A stretch of 64,000 bases of DNA, from assembly GCF_001613265.1 (NCBI RefSeq), contig NZ_BDCA01000029.1, positions 30,083 through 94,082 of the forward strand, given 5' to 3'. The notes under the pieces were generated by a model. The model was not told where the DNA came from, searched no databases, and saw only the letters and a program-made list of their open reading frames with translations. The DNA is from Nocardia vermiculata NBRC 100427 (lineage in GTDB: Bacteria > Actinomycetota > Actinomycetes > Mycobacteriales > Mycobacteriaceae). Positions 35,292-44,399 of this stretch are shown here, piece after piece; the first letter of the stretch is position 1, and every line of letters starts with the position of its first letter. A program made the position numbers and the translations under genes.

Positions 35292-36389
35292 ATGCGATTA
35301 CCAGCGTGTGTCATGGCGATCTGCGCGGTGGCGGCATTGCTGTCCGCATGTGTCCCGAAGACCGAGGGCGCGCCCGGCGACCTCCTGCAGGGTGACCTCG
35401 ACGCGCTGGTCGGTGCGGGTGCCGTGGGCGCGATCGCGACCCTCACCGACCACGATTCGACCACCGTCGCGAGCTCCGGCCTCGCGGACATAGCCGCGGG
35501 CACCCCGCTGTCCACCGACCATCCGCAATACGTGCGAGTCGGTAGCGTCACCAAGTCGTTCACCGTGGCGATCGCATTGCAGTTGGTGTCCGAACACCGC
35601 ATCGAGCTGGATCGCCCGGTCGGCGCCTATCTGCCGGGGCTACTCACCGGCCAGGGGATCGACGGGGATGTCATCACCGTGCGTCAGGTGCTGGGCCAGC
35701 GCAGCGGACTGCCCGAACCCGCCCCTTCTCCGGAAACGGACGAGTTCACCGCCGCGTCGAAGGGCCGGATCTATACCCCGGCCGAAGAAATCGACCTCGC
35801 CCTGCGGCACCCCGCATCGTTCGCGCCCGGCGACCGGTTCGAGTATTCCAACACCAACTACATCGTCGCGGGCATGATGATCGAGGCAGTCACCGGGCAC
35901 CGTTTCTCCGATGAACTGCGTGACCGCATCCTGATCCCGTTGGGCTTGTCGCACACCTACTTACCGGCCGCGGGCGACACCGATGTCCGGGATCCACACC
36001 CGACCGGCTACGCCCTGGTCGACGGCGTGGCGACCGACCGCACCCGGACCGAGCCGTCACTACCGTGGACCTCCGGCGCGCTGATCAGTACCGGCGCCGA
36101 CCTGAACCACTTCTACACCGCGCTGCTTGCCGGTCAAGTGGTCCCGCCTCCGCTGCTGCCGCAGATGCTGGACGGCAGCGACATGGGCAACGGCATGTCC
36201 TACGGCCTCGGCGTCGGCTACACCGAGCTCCCCTGCGGCGCACAATATGTCGGCCACGTCGGCGGGGTACCCGGCTTCTCCACCATTTCCGGCGCGACCG
36301 CGCACGGACGCTCCGTGACCATCTCCTACACGGGTACTCCCGAGACCGTGGATATCCGCGGCATGCTGACCCGCGCGCTGTGTGGATAA
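35292..36389 (+). CDS. Class C beta-lactamase-family serine hydrolase, lipoprotein
   Basis: 365 residues from ATG 35292, which gives a clean signal peptide ending in the lipobox LLSAC, so it should be a surface lipoprotein; a GTG at 35259 adds 11 residues before the signal. SVTKSFTVAIALQL carries the S-X2-K nucleophile, YSNTNYIVAG the Y-X-N motif and HVGGVPG the third motif (HxG) of the family. It could be a D,D-peptidase, esterase or lactamase; the HxG form is common in non-lactamase members. It follows the Scr1/DUF397 module without overlap. Confidence 0.87.
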   Translation: MRLPACVMAICAVAALLSACVPKTEGAPGDLLQGDLDALVGAGAVGAIATLTDHDSTTVASSGLADIAAGTPLSTDHPQYVRVGSVTKSFTVAIALQLVSEHRIELDRPVGAYLPGLLTGQGIDGDVITVRQVLGQRSGLPEPAPSPETDEFTAASKGRIYTPAEEIDLALRHPASFAPGDRFEYSNTNYIVAGMMIEAVTGHRFSDELRDRILIPLGLSHTYLPAAGDTDVRDPHPTGYALVDGVATDRTRTEPSLPWTSGALISTGADLNHFYTALLAGQVVPPPLLPQMLDGSDMGNGMSYGLGVGYTELPCGAQYVGHVGGVPGFSTISGATAHGRSVTISYTGTPETVDIRGMLTRALCG

Positions 36390-36550
36390 AACGGCACCGG
36401 CCGCATCAGTGAAAACCAGTGGGGCACCAGCCGATATCGTGGCGGCCGGCATATTCGGAGGTATGGCTGCCGGGGAGGCACTGTGGCGGGGTTGGTCGTC
36501 GGAGCCATCGCCGGCGGCATCCCGTCATACGGAACGTCGAAAGGTATTCA

Positions 36551-37528
36551 ATGGCCGTGGGCTCGAGCGGAGGCGGAGATCCGTTGGAATCGCACGGGGC
36601 ACGGCTCCCGAAGTTGGAGTGGATACCGGTATGGCCGACGCGCAGTATTTCGCTTCCGTCGAAGATCGCGGGTGTTGGTATCTCGCTGGTATTCGCAATT
36701 GCGGCGGTGTTGTGGACTGTTGGTGGAGCTGTCAGTGGGATTCGTGACGGACATCTGATCGCTATGGTCGGCGCGTTGGGTGCTGCCCTTCTGTTCGGTG
36801 GTGTCGCATTTGCGGTTTTCCGTGGGGCGGGCCTGGTCGACAGCGCTATGCGACCGGAATGCCGTCGCTATCTGGATCCGAAATATGGCGCCGGAATAGT
36901 ACTGCATCCGCGTAGGACGAACCCCGTTCTATTCTGGTCGCTCGGTGGTGCGGGCGTGTATGGAATCATGGCTTGGGGCGACTGGAGAAACCGGGGTGGT
37001 GCGTCCGGGTTGCTTCCATTGTCCAAGAATAATCCGGGTGGAGCCACGGTGGCGCTGGGCTTCGGTATCCTTGCTGTTATTTGTGTCTTGATGCTTGCAG
37101 TAGTTCTTCGTTGGAAGATCAGAGTTGAACTCTATCCAGCTGGGGTTCGCCGATCCAGCGCATTACCGGGCGCAAAGGAAGACTTGTTCGTAGAGTGGGA
37201 CGAGATCTCATCCGTGGCAGGCGGTGAGTTTCGGTCGTCACCGCAGTCGCGGCCGCTTCCGACCGTTGACCTCATGGTGAAGGAGCAGCGTCATCCGGTG
37301 CATCGCCTGGAGCGGCGCCTGGACCGCGCGGATCGATTTGCTGTTCCGGCATACGCTGTGGAACTCGATTCGAATACGTTGCTGGCAGCGATACGTATGT
37401 TGGTCTCGCGGCCGGAGGTTCGCTCACTTTTGGCCGAGGGCGATGCGGCGGGATGGTTGACGCCGCCGGCGCGATCCGAGCAGCGTCGACTCTCCTCTGG
37501 TGTGAGGCAAGGAGAGTGGGAGCGGTGA
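36551..37528 (+). CDS. Membrane protein, copy 1 of a paralogous pair
   Basis: 325 residues from ATG 36551; the open frame from 36419 before it is Arg-rich and probably not coding. Four likely membrane segments: at about 38-58 (IAGVGISLVFAIAAVLWTVG), 69-90, 130-150 (VLFWSLGGAGVYGIMAWGDWR) and 172-198. A conserved cytoplasmic part follows (VELYPAGVRRSS, VEWDEISSVAGGEFRSSPQSRPLPTVDL and WLTPPARSEQRRLS). The next gene repeats this layout, so the two are paralogues. GTGA overlap with it implies joint translation. No known domain was recognised. Confidence 0.75.
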   Translation: MAVGSSGGGDPLESHGARLPKLEWIPVWPTRSISLPSKIAGVGISLVFAIAAVLWTVGGAVSGIRDGHLIAMVGALGAALLFGGVAFAVFRGAGLVDSAMRPECRRYLDPKYGAGIVLHPRRTNPVLFWSLGGAGVYGIMAWGDWRNRGGASGLLPLSKNNPGGATVALGFGILAVICVLMLAVVLRWKIRVELYPAGVRRSSALPGAKEDLFVEWDEISSVAGGEFRSSPQSRPLPTVDLMVKEQRHPVHRLERRLDRADRFAVPAYAVELDSNTLLAAIRMLVSRPEVRSLLAEGDAAGWLTPPARSEQRRLSSGVRQGEWER

Positions 37529-38448
37529 CCCGGTCCGACAGGTGCATCGAATGGAAGCCGGTTTGGCCGGAATGCAGGCCATCGGCTCGAGCGCGACTAA
37601 CATCCGTCATTTCCCTGATTATTCTGATTGTTTCGGGCGTTGTGTGGGTGGGGATAGGTGTAGGGGACGGGGTGACGCAGGGCCATCCTTTCACCGCAGT
37701 TGGAGCTTTCGGTATCGGGCTCGCTATCGTTGGCTTCGTCGTCATGGCCGTGAGCGCATACGGGTTCGATGAAAACCTGGGACGTCGCACCGTTGATAAT
37801 GTCAAGCATCGAGACCATGGCGTTGGAATTGTACTTCTGGCTCGGCGGGGAGGTACTGTCCTCTATCTTGTTCTGTTCGGGTTGGCACTCTATGGCATAG
37901 CTGCGTGGCTCGATTGGCGTTCCGGAGAGGGGGGTGATCTACTTTCCTTTTCCAAGGATAACCAGGGCGGTGCGACATTTGCACTTGTCCTGGGGGTCGT
38001 CTGTCTACTATGTGGGGTAGTTATTTGGCTTCTTCTGCGCTGGCGGGTGACAGTGGAAATTTACTCCGGTGGAGTCAGGAGGGTTAACCCCAGTCCTTTT
38101 GGGAAAAGTTCTGAAATATTTGTGAGGTGGGTGGAAGTCGTGGGGGTGATGCCAGGCGAGTTTCGCGAATCGCCGCAGTCCAAACCAATGCGGACAATAG
38201 TATTGGAATTGGATAGCGACCGCGATACCGGGCATCGACTGGATACCGGGGGCCGAATTTGCTTGCCTGTCAGCGCAACAGCATGTGAGCCGAACACGGT
38301 ACTGGCAGTTCTACGCATGCTGTCAGCGGATCCGGAGTGTCGAGCATCGCTGCCCCGGCCGGGTGCGCTGGGCTGGTTCAGACCACCTCCGCAGGCTGAA
38401 CGGTACCGGCTTTCGGCTGAGCTCTCGCCGGCTCAGGAGGGCAAGTGA
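37525..38448 (+). CDS. Membrane protein, copy 2 of a paralogous pair
   Basis: 307 residues from GTG 37525, overlapping the previous stop. About four membrane segments with the same spacing, and the same cytoplasmic blocks: VEIYSGGVRRVN, VRWVEVVGVMPGEFRESPQSKPMRTIVLEL, and WFRPPPQAERYRLS. The GEFR-SPQS core is the most conserved stretch between the two. Base composition is less GC-rich than the ribosomal genes nearby, with many A/T third positions, suggesting recent transfer. Function unknown; a membrane-anchored pair. Confidence 0.75.
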   Translation: MTRSDRCIEWKPVWPECRPSARARLTSVISLIILIVSGVVWVGIGVGDGVTQGHPFTAVGAFGIGLAIVGFVVMAVSAYGFDENLGRRTVDNVKHRDHGVGIVLLARRGGTVLYLVLFGLALYGIAAWLDWRSGEGGDLLSFSKDNQGGATFALVLGVVCLLCGVVIWLLLRWRVTVEIYSGGVRRVNPSPFGKSSEIFVRWVEVVGVMPGEFRESPQSKPMRTIVLELDSDRDTGHRLDTGGRICLPVSATACEPNTVLAVLRMLSADPECRASLPRPGALGWFRPPPQAERYRLSAELSPAQEGK

Positions 38449-38602
38449 CCTTCGGGCGAGTTGGCTGCCGAGCGTCGCAAGCGGCGGACGTGCCGCGGCT
38501 GGAGCGATGATCAGCCGGCTGATCCAATCGACCCGCCGTCCGCTGGTCCGTCGGATGTGGTCGTGGAGCTGGATGCGGTCAGGAAGCGTACAACCCCTGA
38601 TT

Positions 38603-38630
38603 TTGCCCGCTCCGGAGCCTCCCCTACACT
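38603..38630 (+). promoter_or_regulatory. Predicted promoter of the rpsH operon
   Basis: TTGCCC at 38603-38608 and TACACT at 38625-38630 are 16 nt apart. It is in the 358-nt gap before rpsH, whose remaining sequence holds no credible gene. Since the first half of the spc operon ends in a strong terminator, this promoter is needed for rpsH through rplO. The rest of the gap shows a long leader of about 175 nt. Confidence 0.65.
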
Positions 38631-38806
38631 AGAGCGGTTGCTCGGGCACTGTCGTGCCCATTTGCGTGTGCGAAGCCCCGGGTGACAGCAATCCAATCCG
38701 GTCGGCAACGGTGTCGCCCGGACCAGCCGAAATTGTCGTAGGCCCACGACCGCCCCGCGTGACGGTGCTGTATGGGAACCGCGGCGAGAAAGGTAACGGT
38801 CAACAC

Positions 38807-39205
38807 ATGACCATGACTGATCCGATCGCAGACTTTCTGACCCGTCTGCGCAACGCCAACTCGGCGTACCACGATCAGGTGAAGGCTCCGCACTCGAAGC
38901 TCAAGGCGAATATCGCCGAGATCCTCAAGCGCGAGGGCTACATCACCGACTACCGCACCGAAGAGGCGCCGGTCGGCCAGACCCTGATCGTCGACCTGAA
39001 GTACGGCCAGAGCCGGGAGCGCAGCCTGCAGGGTGTGCGTCGCGTCTCGAAGCCGGGTCTGCGGGTGTACGCGAAATCCACCAACCTGCCCAAGGTGCTG
39101 GGCGGCCTCGGCGTGGCGATCATTTCCACGTCGAAGGGCCTGCTCACAGACCGTCAGGCCAAGCAGCAGGGCGTGGGCGGCGAAGTCCTCGCCTACGTCT
39201 GGTAA
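38807..39205 (+). CDS. rpsH: 30S ribosomal protein S8
   Basis: 132 residues from ATG 38807, the usual length; the frame open from 38654 is leader. Begins MTMTDPIADFLTRLRNAN and ends GGEVLAYVW, both S8 hallmarks. S8 nucleates assembly of the 30S central domain. It opens the second half of the split spc operon, under its own promoter, and is followed 14 nt later by rplF. Confidence 0.98.
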   Translation: MTMTDPIADFLTRLRNANSAYHDQVKAPHSKLKANIAEILKREGYITDYRTEEAPVGQTLIVDLKYGQSRERSLQGVRRVSKPGLRVYAKSTNLPKVLGGLGVAIISTSKGLLTDRQAKQQGVGGEVLAYVW

Positions 39206-39219
39206 GGGAGGTAGGAACA

Positions 39220-39759
39220 ATGTCGCGTATCGGTAAGAAGCCGATCTCGGTTCCCGCCGGCGTCGAGGTGACCATCGATGGCCAGAGCGTGTCGGTGAAG
39301 GGGCCCAAGGGCACCCTGTCGCACACGGTCGCCGAGCCGATCGTCGTCACCAAGGCCGACAGCGGTGAGCTGGAGGTGGCCCGTCCCGACGACGAGCGCC
39401 GCAATCGCTCCCTGCACGGCCTGAGCCGCACTCTGATCAACAACATGATCGTGGGTGTGACGCAGGGCTACGAGAAGAAGATGGAAATCTTCGGCGTCGG
39501 TTACCGCGTGCAGCAGAAGGGCTCGAACCTCGAGTTCGCCCTCGGCTACAGCCACCCGGTGCCGGTCGAGGCCCCCGAGGGCATCACCTTCCAGGTCGAG
39601 GCCCCCACCAAGTTCTCGGTGTCGGGTATCGACAAGCAGAAGGTCGGCCAGATCGCCGCGGTGATCCACGGCCTGCGTAAGCCCGACCCGTACAAGGGCA
39701 AGGGCATCCGCTACGCCGGCGAGGTCGTTCGCCGCAAGGTCGGAAAGACGGGTAAGTAA
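39220..39759 (+). CDS. rplF: 50S ribosomal protein L6
   Basis: 179 residues, starting MSRIGKKPISVPAGVEV, with the C-terminal L6 signature PDPYKGKGIRYAGEVVRRKVGK. L6 binds 23S rRNA near the GTPase-associated centre. Preceded by AAGGGAGG. Confidence 0.98.
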   Translation: MSRIGKKPISVPAGVEVTIDGQSVSVKGPKGTLSHTVAEPIVVTKADSGELEVARPDDERRNRSLHGLSRTLINNMIVGVTQGYEKKMEIFGVGYRVQQKGSNLEFALGYSHPVPVEAPEGITFQVEAPTKFSVSGIDKQKVGQIAAVIHGLRKPDPYKGKGIRYAGEVVRRKVGKTGK

Positions 39760-39762
39760 GCC

Positions 39763-40170
39763 ATGGCACAAACTGAAGTTCAGAAGGCCGCCCGCAAGCC
39801 GGTCGGCAAGGACGCGTCGACTCGTCGCCGGGTGTCCAAGACCCGTCGGCACTTCCGTCTGCGCAAGAAGGTCCTCGGCACCGCCGAGCGTCCGCGTCTG
39901 GTCGTGTTCCGCTCCTCGCGGCATCTGCACGCCCAGGTGATCGACGATTCCGTCGGCAAGACCGTTGCCGCCGCGTCCACGGTGGAAGCCGATGTGCGCG
40001 CGTTCGACGGTGACAAGTCCGCCAAGGGCGCCAAGGTCGGCGAGCTGCTCGCCGCCCGCGCGAAGGCCGCCGGCGTGGAGGCTGTGGTGTTCGACCGCGG
40101 TGGTCACGACTACCACGGTCGGATCGCCGCGCTCGCGGATGCGGCGCGTGAAGGTGGGTTGACGTTCTGA
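39763..40170 (+). CDS. rplR: 50S ribosomal protein L18
   Basis: 135 residues; RRHFRLRKKVLGTAERPRLVVFRS and HDYHGRIAALADAAREGGLTF are the standard L18 blocks. Binds 5S rRNA with L5. Three bases after rplF; the next gene rpsE follows after a 49-nt gap, slightly long for the operon. Confidence 0.98.
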   Translation: MAQTEVQKAARKPVGKDASTRRRVSKTRRHFRLRKKVLGTAERPRLVVFRSSRHLHAQVIDDSVGKTVAAASTVEADVRAFDGDKSAKGAKVGELLAARAKAAGVEAVVFDRGGHDYHGRIAALADAAREGGLTF

Positions 40171-40219
40171 TGCAGACTCGACTCACGAACATAATGACCC
40201 TGAACGGAAGGAACGTCTG

Positions 40220-40861
40220 ATGCCGGGACGTCAGCGGCGTGACGGCGGCAACGGACCCGCCGGGCAGAACAGCAACAGCAATGAAGGCGGCCGCGGTGGC
40301 GGTCGTGACCGTCGCGGTGGCGGCGATCGTCGCGACAATGCGGCCGACAAGAACCAGCTCGAGCGGGTTGTCGCGATCAACCGTGTCTCCAAGGTCGTCA
40401 AGGGTGGTCGTCGCTTCAGCTTCACCGCCCTGGTGATCGTGGGCGACGGCAACGGCCTGGTCGGTGTCGGTTACGGCAAGGCCAAGGAAGTTCCCGCGGC
40501 CATCCAGAAGGGTGTCGAGGAGGCTCGTAAGGGCTTCTTCCGCGTCCCGATGATCGGCAGCACCATCACGCACCCGGTGCAGGGTGAGGCTGCGGCCGGT
40601 GTCGTCATGCTGCGTCCGGCTTCGCCCGGTACCGGTGTGATCGCCGGTGGTGCCGCGCGTGCCGTGCTCGAATGCGCCGGCATCCACGACATCCTCGCCA
40701 AGTCGCTCGGTAGCGACAACGCCATCAACGTCGTGCACGCGACGGTGGCGGCTCTGAAGATGCTGCAGCGTCCGGAAGAGGTGGCCGCTCGCCGCGGTCT
40801 GCCGATCGAAGACGTTGCCCCGGCGGGCATGCTGCGTGCGCGTGCCGGACAGGGAGCCTGA
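40220..40861 (+). CDS. rpsE: 30S ribosomal protein S5
   Basis: 213 residues. The core has the double-stranded RNA-binding fold (VSKVVKGGRRFSFTALVIVGDG and GYGKAKEVPAAIQKGVEEA), ending in the C-terminal domain with SLGSDNAINVVHATVAAL. The first 45 residues form a Gly-, Asn- and Arg-rich extension, usual in mycolic-acid bacteria. S5 shapes the decoding site and the mRNA entry. Confidence 0.98.
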   Translation: MPGRQRRDGGNGPAGQNSNSNEGGRGGGRDRRGGGDRRDNAADKNQLERVVAINRVSKVVKGGRRFSFTALVIVGDGNGLVGVGYGKAKEVPAAIQKGVEEARKGFFRVPMIGSTITHPVQGEAAAGVVMLRPASPGTGVIAGGAARAVLECAGIHDILAKSLGSDNAINVVHATVAALKMLQRPEEVAARRGLPIEDVAPAGMLRARAGQGA

Positions 40862-40862
40862 C

Positions 40863-41048
40863 ATGGCACAGCTCAAGGTGACCCAGATCAAGTCCACGAT
40901 CGGCGCCAAGAAGAATCAGCGGGAATCGCTTCGCACTCTCGGACTGCGCGGAATCCGCAAGTCCGTGATCCGCGAGGACAATGCCCAGAACCGCGGGCTG
41001 ATCAACGTCGTGCGCCACCTCGTTTCCGTTGAGGAGGAGAAAGCATGA
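40863..41048 (+). CDS. rpmD: 50S ribosomal protein L30
   Basis: 61 residues from ATG 40863, immediately after the rpsE stop; the frame open from 40815 lies inside rpsE. MAQLKVTQIKSTIGAKKNQRES and LRTLGLRG are typical of bacterial L30. ATGA overlap with rplO. Confidence 0.97.
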   Translation: MAQLKVTQIKSTIGAKKNQRESLRTLGLRGIRKSVIREDNAQNRGLINVVRHLVSVEEEKA

Positions 41049-41491
41049 CCCCCATCAAGCTCCACCACCTGCGTCCCGCCCCGGGCGCCAAGACCGAGAA
41101 GATCCGTGTGGGTCGCGGTGAAGGCTCCAAGGGTAAGACCGCCGGTCGCGGTACCAAGGGCACGAAGGCTCGCAAGAACGTGCCGGCCGGGTTCGAGGGC
41201 GGCCAGATGCCGATTCACATGCGCCTGCCGAAGCTGAAGGGGTTCACCAACCCCAACCGCGTCGAGTACCAGGTTGTGAACGTCGGCGATCTCGCCCGCC
41301 TGTTCCCGCAGGGCGGCACCATCGGCAAGGACGAACTCGTCGCTGCCGGTGCCGTGCGTAAGAACCAGCTGGTGAAGGTCCTCGGCGAGGGGGAGATCGG
41401 GGTGGCCGTGCAGGTCAGCGCCGACAAGTTCTCCGGCTCCGCCAAGGAGAAGATCACCGCCGCCGGTGGCACCGCCACCGAGCTGGGCTGA
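41045..41491 (+). CDS. rplO: 50S ribosomal protein L15
   Basis: 148 residues with the N-terminal Gly/Lys/Arg-rich tail (RVGRGEGSKGKTAGRGTKGTK) and the C-terminal SAKEKITAAGGT block. Last ribosomal gene of the operon, followed by a terminator-like hairpin before secY. Confidence 0.98.
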   Translation: MTPIKLHHLRPAPGAKTEKIRVGRGEGSKGKTAGRGTKGTKARKNVPAGFEGGQMPIHMRLPKLKGFTNPNRVEYQVVNVGDLARLFPQGGTIGKDELVAAGAVRKNQLVKVLGEGEIGVAVQVSADKFSGSAKEKITAAGGTATELG

Positions 41492-41514
41492 CAGTTACCG
41501 ATATACAGTCGGGG

Positions 41515-41542
41515 CGCCGGACGGGTGAAGGCCCGTCCGGCG
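41515..41542 (+). terminator. Terminator-like hairpin after rplO
   Basis: A perfect 11-bp stem (CGCCGGACGGG at 41515-41525 with its complement at 41532-41542) with a 6-nt loop. No T run; the remaining 140 nt before secY may hold a secY promoter, but none was clear. Confidence 0.7.
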
Positions 41543-41684
41543 TCGCTGTTAGAGTTCAAGTGTTGTCTACCAACTAGTCCGCCCCGTCGTCGTGGCACAA
41601 GGCCGGCCCTCCACTCGAGGGCATCGGTATGTGCCGAGGTGACAGGAGTGGGCGTGCCCCCCGTGTCGTCAGCCAGGAGGATCT

Positions 41685-43004
41685 GTGCTTTCCGCCTTCG
41701 TGTCGGCTTTCCGGACCCCGGACCTACGGCGGAAGATTCTCTTCACGCTGGGACTGATCGCGTTGTACCGAGTGGGTGCCGCGCTGCCGTCGCCCGGTGT
41801 GGACTACGGGGCCATCCGGCATTGCATCGACGTCGTCTCCGGCGGCGACAATGCGGGGATCTACCAGCTGATCAACCTGTTCTCCGGTGGCGCGCTGCTG
41901 CAGCTGTCGGTGTTCGCGATCGGCATCATGCCCTACATCACCGCGAGCATCATCATCCAGTTGCTGACGGTGGTCATTCCCCGGTTCGAGGAACTCCGCA
42001 AAGAAGGCCAATCCGGTCAGACCAAGATGACGCAGTACACGCGTTATCTGTCGATCGCGTTGGCGGTGCTGCAGGCCACCGGCCTGGTCGCCTTGGCCGC
42101 GCGCGGTCAGCTGCTGCGAGACTGCCCGGACGAAATCCTCGCCGACACCTCCGTCTTCGGCATGATCATCATCGTGCTGGTGATGACCGCCGGTGCGGCG
42201 CTGGTCATGTGGTTCGGCGAGCAGATCACCGAGCGCGGCGTCGGCAACGGCATGTCGCTGCTGATCTTCGCCGGCATCGCCGCCCGCATCCCGGCCGAGG
42301 GCAAGTCGATCCTCGACAGCAAGAGTGGCCTGGTCTTCGGGCTGGTCTGCGTTGCCGCCGTGGCGGTGATCGTGGCGGTGATCTTCGTCGAGCAGGGGCA
42401 ACGGCGAATCCCGGTCCAGTACGCCAAACGCGTTGTCGGGCGCAAGATGTACGGCGGCTCCTCCACGTACCTACCGCTCAAGGTCAACCAGGCCGGTGTG
42501 ATCCCGGTGATCTTCGCGTCCTCACTGTTGTATCTGCCGAACCTGGTCGCGCAGCTGACCTCGTCGCAGAATTCGGACAGCTGGTGGCAGAAGATCATCC
42601 AGGAGTATCTCGTCAAGCCGGGGAACCCGGTGTATATCGCGATCTACTTCGCCCTGATCGTCTTCTTCACCTACTTCTACGTCGCCATCACCTTCAATCC
42701 GGAGGAACGTGCGGACGAGATGAAGAAGTTCGGTGGGTTCATCCCCGGTTACCGTCCGGGTAAGCCGACCGCCGACTATCTGAACTATGTCCTGAGCCGA
42801 ATCACCCTGCCCGGTTCGATCTATCTCGGTGCTGTTGCCGTGCTGCCCAACCTGCTGACGAACGGCGGCGGCAGCGGCGGTGGTTCGAACTTCATGGCAT
42901 TCGGCGGAACGTCGATCTTGATCATCGTGAGCGTCGGCCTCGATACGGTCAAACAGATCGAGAGCCAACTGATGAACAGAAATTACGAAGGGTTCCTCAA
43001 GTGA
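41685..43004 (+). CDS. secY: Protein translocase subunit SecY
   Basis: 439 residues from GTG 41685, with CCAGGAGG five bases upstream. Ten membrane helices; the opening FRTPDLRRKILFTLGLIALYRVGAALPSPG and the block VGNGMSLLIFAGIAARIP are SecY hallmarks, as is FFTYFYVAITFNPEERADEMKKFGGFIPGYRPG. Forms the SecYEG channel for protein export. GTGA overlap with adk, so secY-adk-map are co-transcribed. Confidence 0.98.
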   Translation: MLSAFVSAFRTPDLRRKILFTLGLIALYRVGAALPSPGVDYGAIRHCIDVVSGGDNAGIYQLINLFSGGALLQLSVFAIGIMPYITASIIIQLLTVVIPRFEELRKEGQSGQTKMTQYTRYLSIALAVLQATGLVALAARGQLLRDCPDEILADTSVFGMIIIVLVMTAGAALVMWFGEQITERGVGNGMSLLIFAGIAARIPAEGKSILDSKSGLVFGLVCVAAVAVIVAVIFVEQGQRRIPVQYAKRVVGRKMYGGSSTYLPLKVNQAGVIPVIFASSLLYLPNLVAQLTSSQNSDSWWQKIIQEYLVKPGNPVYIAIYFALIVFFTYFYVAITFNPEERADEMKKFGGFIPGYRPGKPTADYLNYVLSRITLPGSIYLGAVAVLPNLLTNGGGSGGGSNFMAFGGTSILIIVSVGLDTVKQIESQLMNRNYEGFLK

Positions 43005-43546
43005 GACTCGTACTGCTCGGACCGCCCGGTGCCGGTAAAGGGACACAGGCCGAACTGCTGTCGGACAAGTTGGGGGTGCCGCACATCTCCACTGGCAACC
43101 TGTTCCGCGCGAACATCTCCCAGCAGACTCCGCTCGGCCGCGAAGCACAGAAGTACATCGACGCCGGCAACCTGGTGCCCAGTGATGTGACCAATCGCAT
43201 GGTCGAGTCGCGGATCGCCGAACCGGATGCCGCCAACGGTTTCGTGCTCGACGGCTACCCCCGCACCGTCGATCAGGCCGTCGCGCTGGAGAAGATGCTG
43301 CAGCAGGCCGGACAGCCGCTCGATGCCGTGGTGAGTTTCGAGGTCGCCGACGACGTGGTGGTCGAGCGGATGCTCAGCCGTGGCCGCGGCGACGACACCG
43401 AGGAAGTCATCCGCAATCGGATGCACGTGTACCGGGAGGAGACCGCGCCGCTGCTGCAGCACTACGATGGCCTGGTCGCCTCGGTCGACGGCGTCGGCGA
43501 GGTCGAAGAGGTCAACAACCGCGTCATGCGCGCGCTGGGTCGCTGA
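43001..43546 (+). CDS. adk: Adenylate kinase
   Basis: 181 residues with P-loop GPPGAGKGT at 7-15 and DGYPRT. The lid is short (SRGRGDDTEEVIRNR) without zinc cysteines, matching the 181-residue actinobacterial form. Converts ATP and AMP to two ADP. GTG start overlaps the secY stop. Confidence 0.97.
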   Translation: MRLVLLGPPGAGKGTQAELLSDKLGVPHISTGNLFRANISQQTPLGREAQKYIDAGNLVPSDVTNRMVESRIAEPDAANGFVLDGYPRTVDQAVALEKMLQQAGQPLDAVVSFEVADDVVVERMLSRGRGDDTEEVIRNRMHVYREETAPLLQHYDGLVASVDGVGEVEEVNNRVMRALGR

Positions 43547-43551
43547 CGCGA

Positions 43552-44352
43552 ATGGGTTTCGGCCTCAAGCAGAAGAAGGTGGTGCCGTTCCGCACCGCCG
43601 GTGAGCTGGATGCCATGGCGGCGGCCGGTGCGGTCGTCGGCCGTGCGCTGGTGGCCGTACGCGCGGCCGCCGCGCCGGGCGTTTCGACCTTGGCCTTGGA
43701 CGAGGTTGCCGAGCAGGTCATTCGCGACGCGGGAGCGGTGCCCTCGTTCAAGGGGTACCACGGGTTCCCGGGGTCGATCTGCTCCTCGATCAACGATCGA
43801 GTGGTGCACGGCATCCCGTCGAAGGACGAGGTCCTCGGCGAGGGTGATCTGGTGTCCATCGATTGTGGGGCGATCCTCGACGGCTGGCACGGTGACTCGG
43901 CGTGGACGTTCGGCGTCGGCACGATCATCGAGGCGGATCGGCTGCTCAGCGAGGCCACCAGGCTGTCGATGGAGGCCGGAATCGCCGCGATGCTGGCGGG
44001 CAACCGGCTCACCGATGTCTCGCATGCGATCGAGTTGGGGACCCGTGCCGCCGAAAAGGAGCACGGCCGGCCCTACGGCATCGTCGACGGGTACGGCGGG
44101 CACGGTATCGGCCGCCAGATGCATATGGATCCGTTCCTGGCCAATGAGGGCGCACCCGGTCGCGGTCCGAAACTGGTCGTGGGTTCGGTGCTGGCCATCG
44201 AGCCGATGCTGACACTCGGTACCACGGAAACCGCCACGCTCGACGATGATTGGACCGTGGTCACCACCGACGGCAGCCGTGCCGCACATTGGGAGCACAC
44301 GGTCGCGGTCACCGAAGACGGCCCGCGCATCCTCACCCTGCGCGACGAATAG
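43552..44352 (+). CDS. map: Methionine aminopeptidase type I
   Basis: 266 residues. Metal ligands: Asp104 in SIDCGAI, Asp115 in HGDSAW, His184 in GGHGIGR, Glu in AIEPM and Glu in HWEHT. The residue after the second catalytic His (QMHMDP) is Met where E. coli has Glu. It removes the N-terminal Met of new proteins in the cytoplasm. Starts five bases after adk; ends the operon. Confidence 0.97.
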   Translation: MGFGLKQKKVVPFRTAGELDAMAAAGAVVGRALVAVRAAAAPGVSTLALDEVAEQVIRDAGAVPSFKGYHGFPGSICSSINDRVVHGIPSKDEVLGEGDLVSIDCGAILDGWHGDSAWTFGVGTIIEADRLLSEATRLSMEAGIAAMLAGNRLTDVSHAIELGTRAAEKEHGRPYGIVDGYGGHGIGRQMHMDPFLANEGAPGRGPKLVVGSVLAIEPMLTLGTTETATLDDDWTVVTTDGSRAAHWEHTVAVTEDGPRILTLRDE

Positions 44353-44399
44353 TCCAACCCTCTGCTCGATGCGCTTGTTGCCGTTCGGCACCGGAGCAA

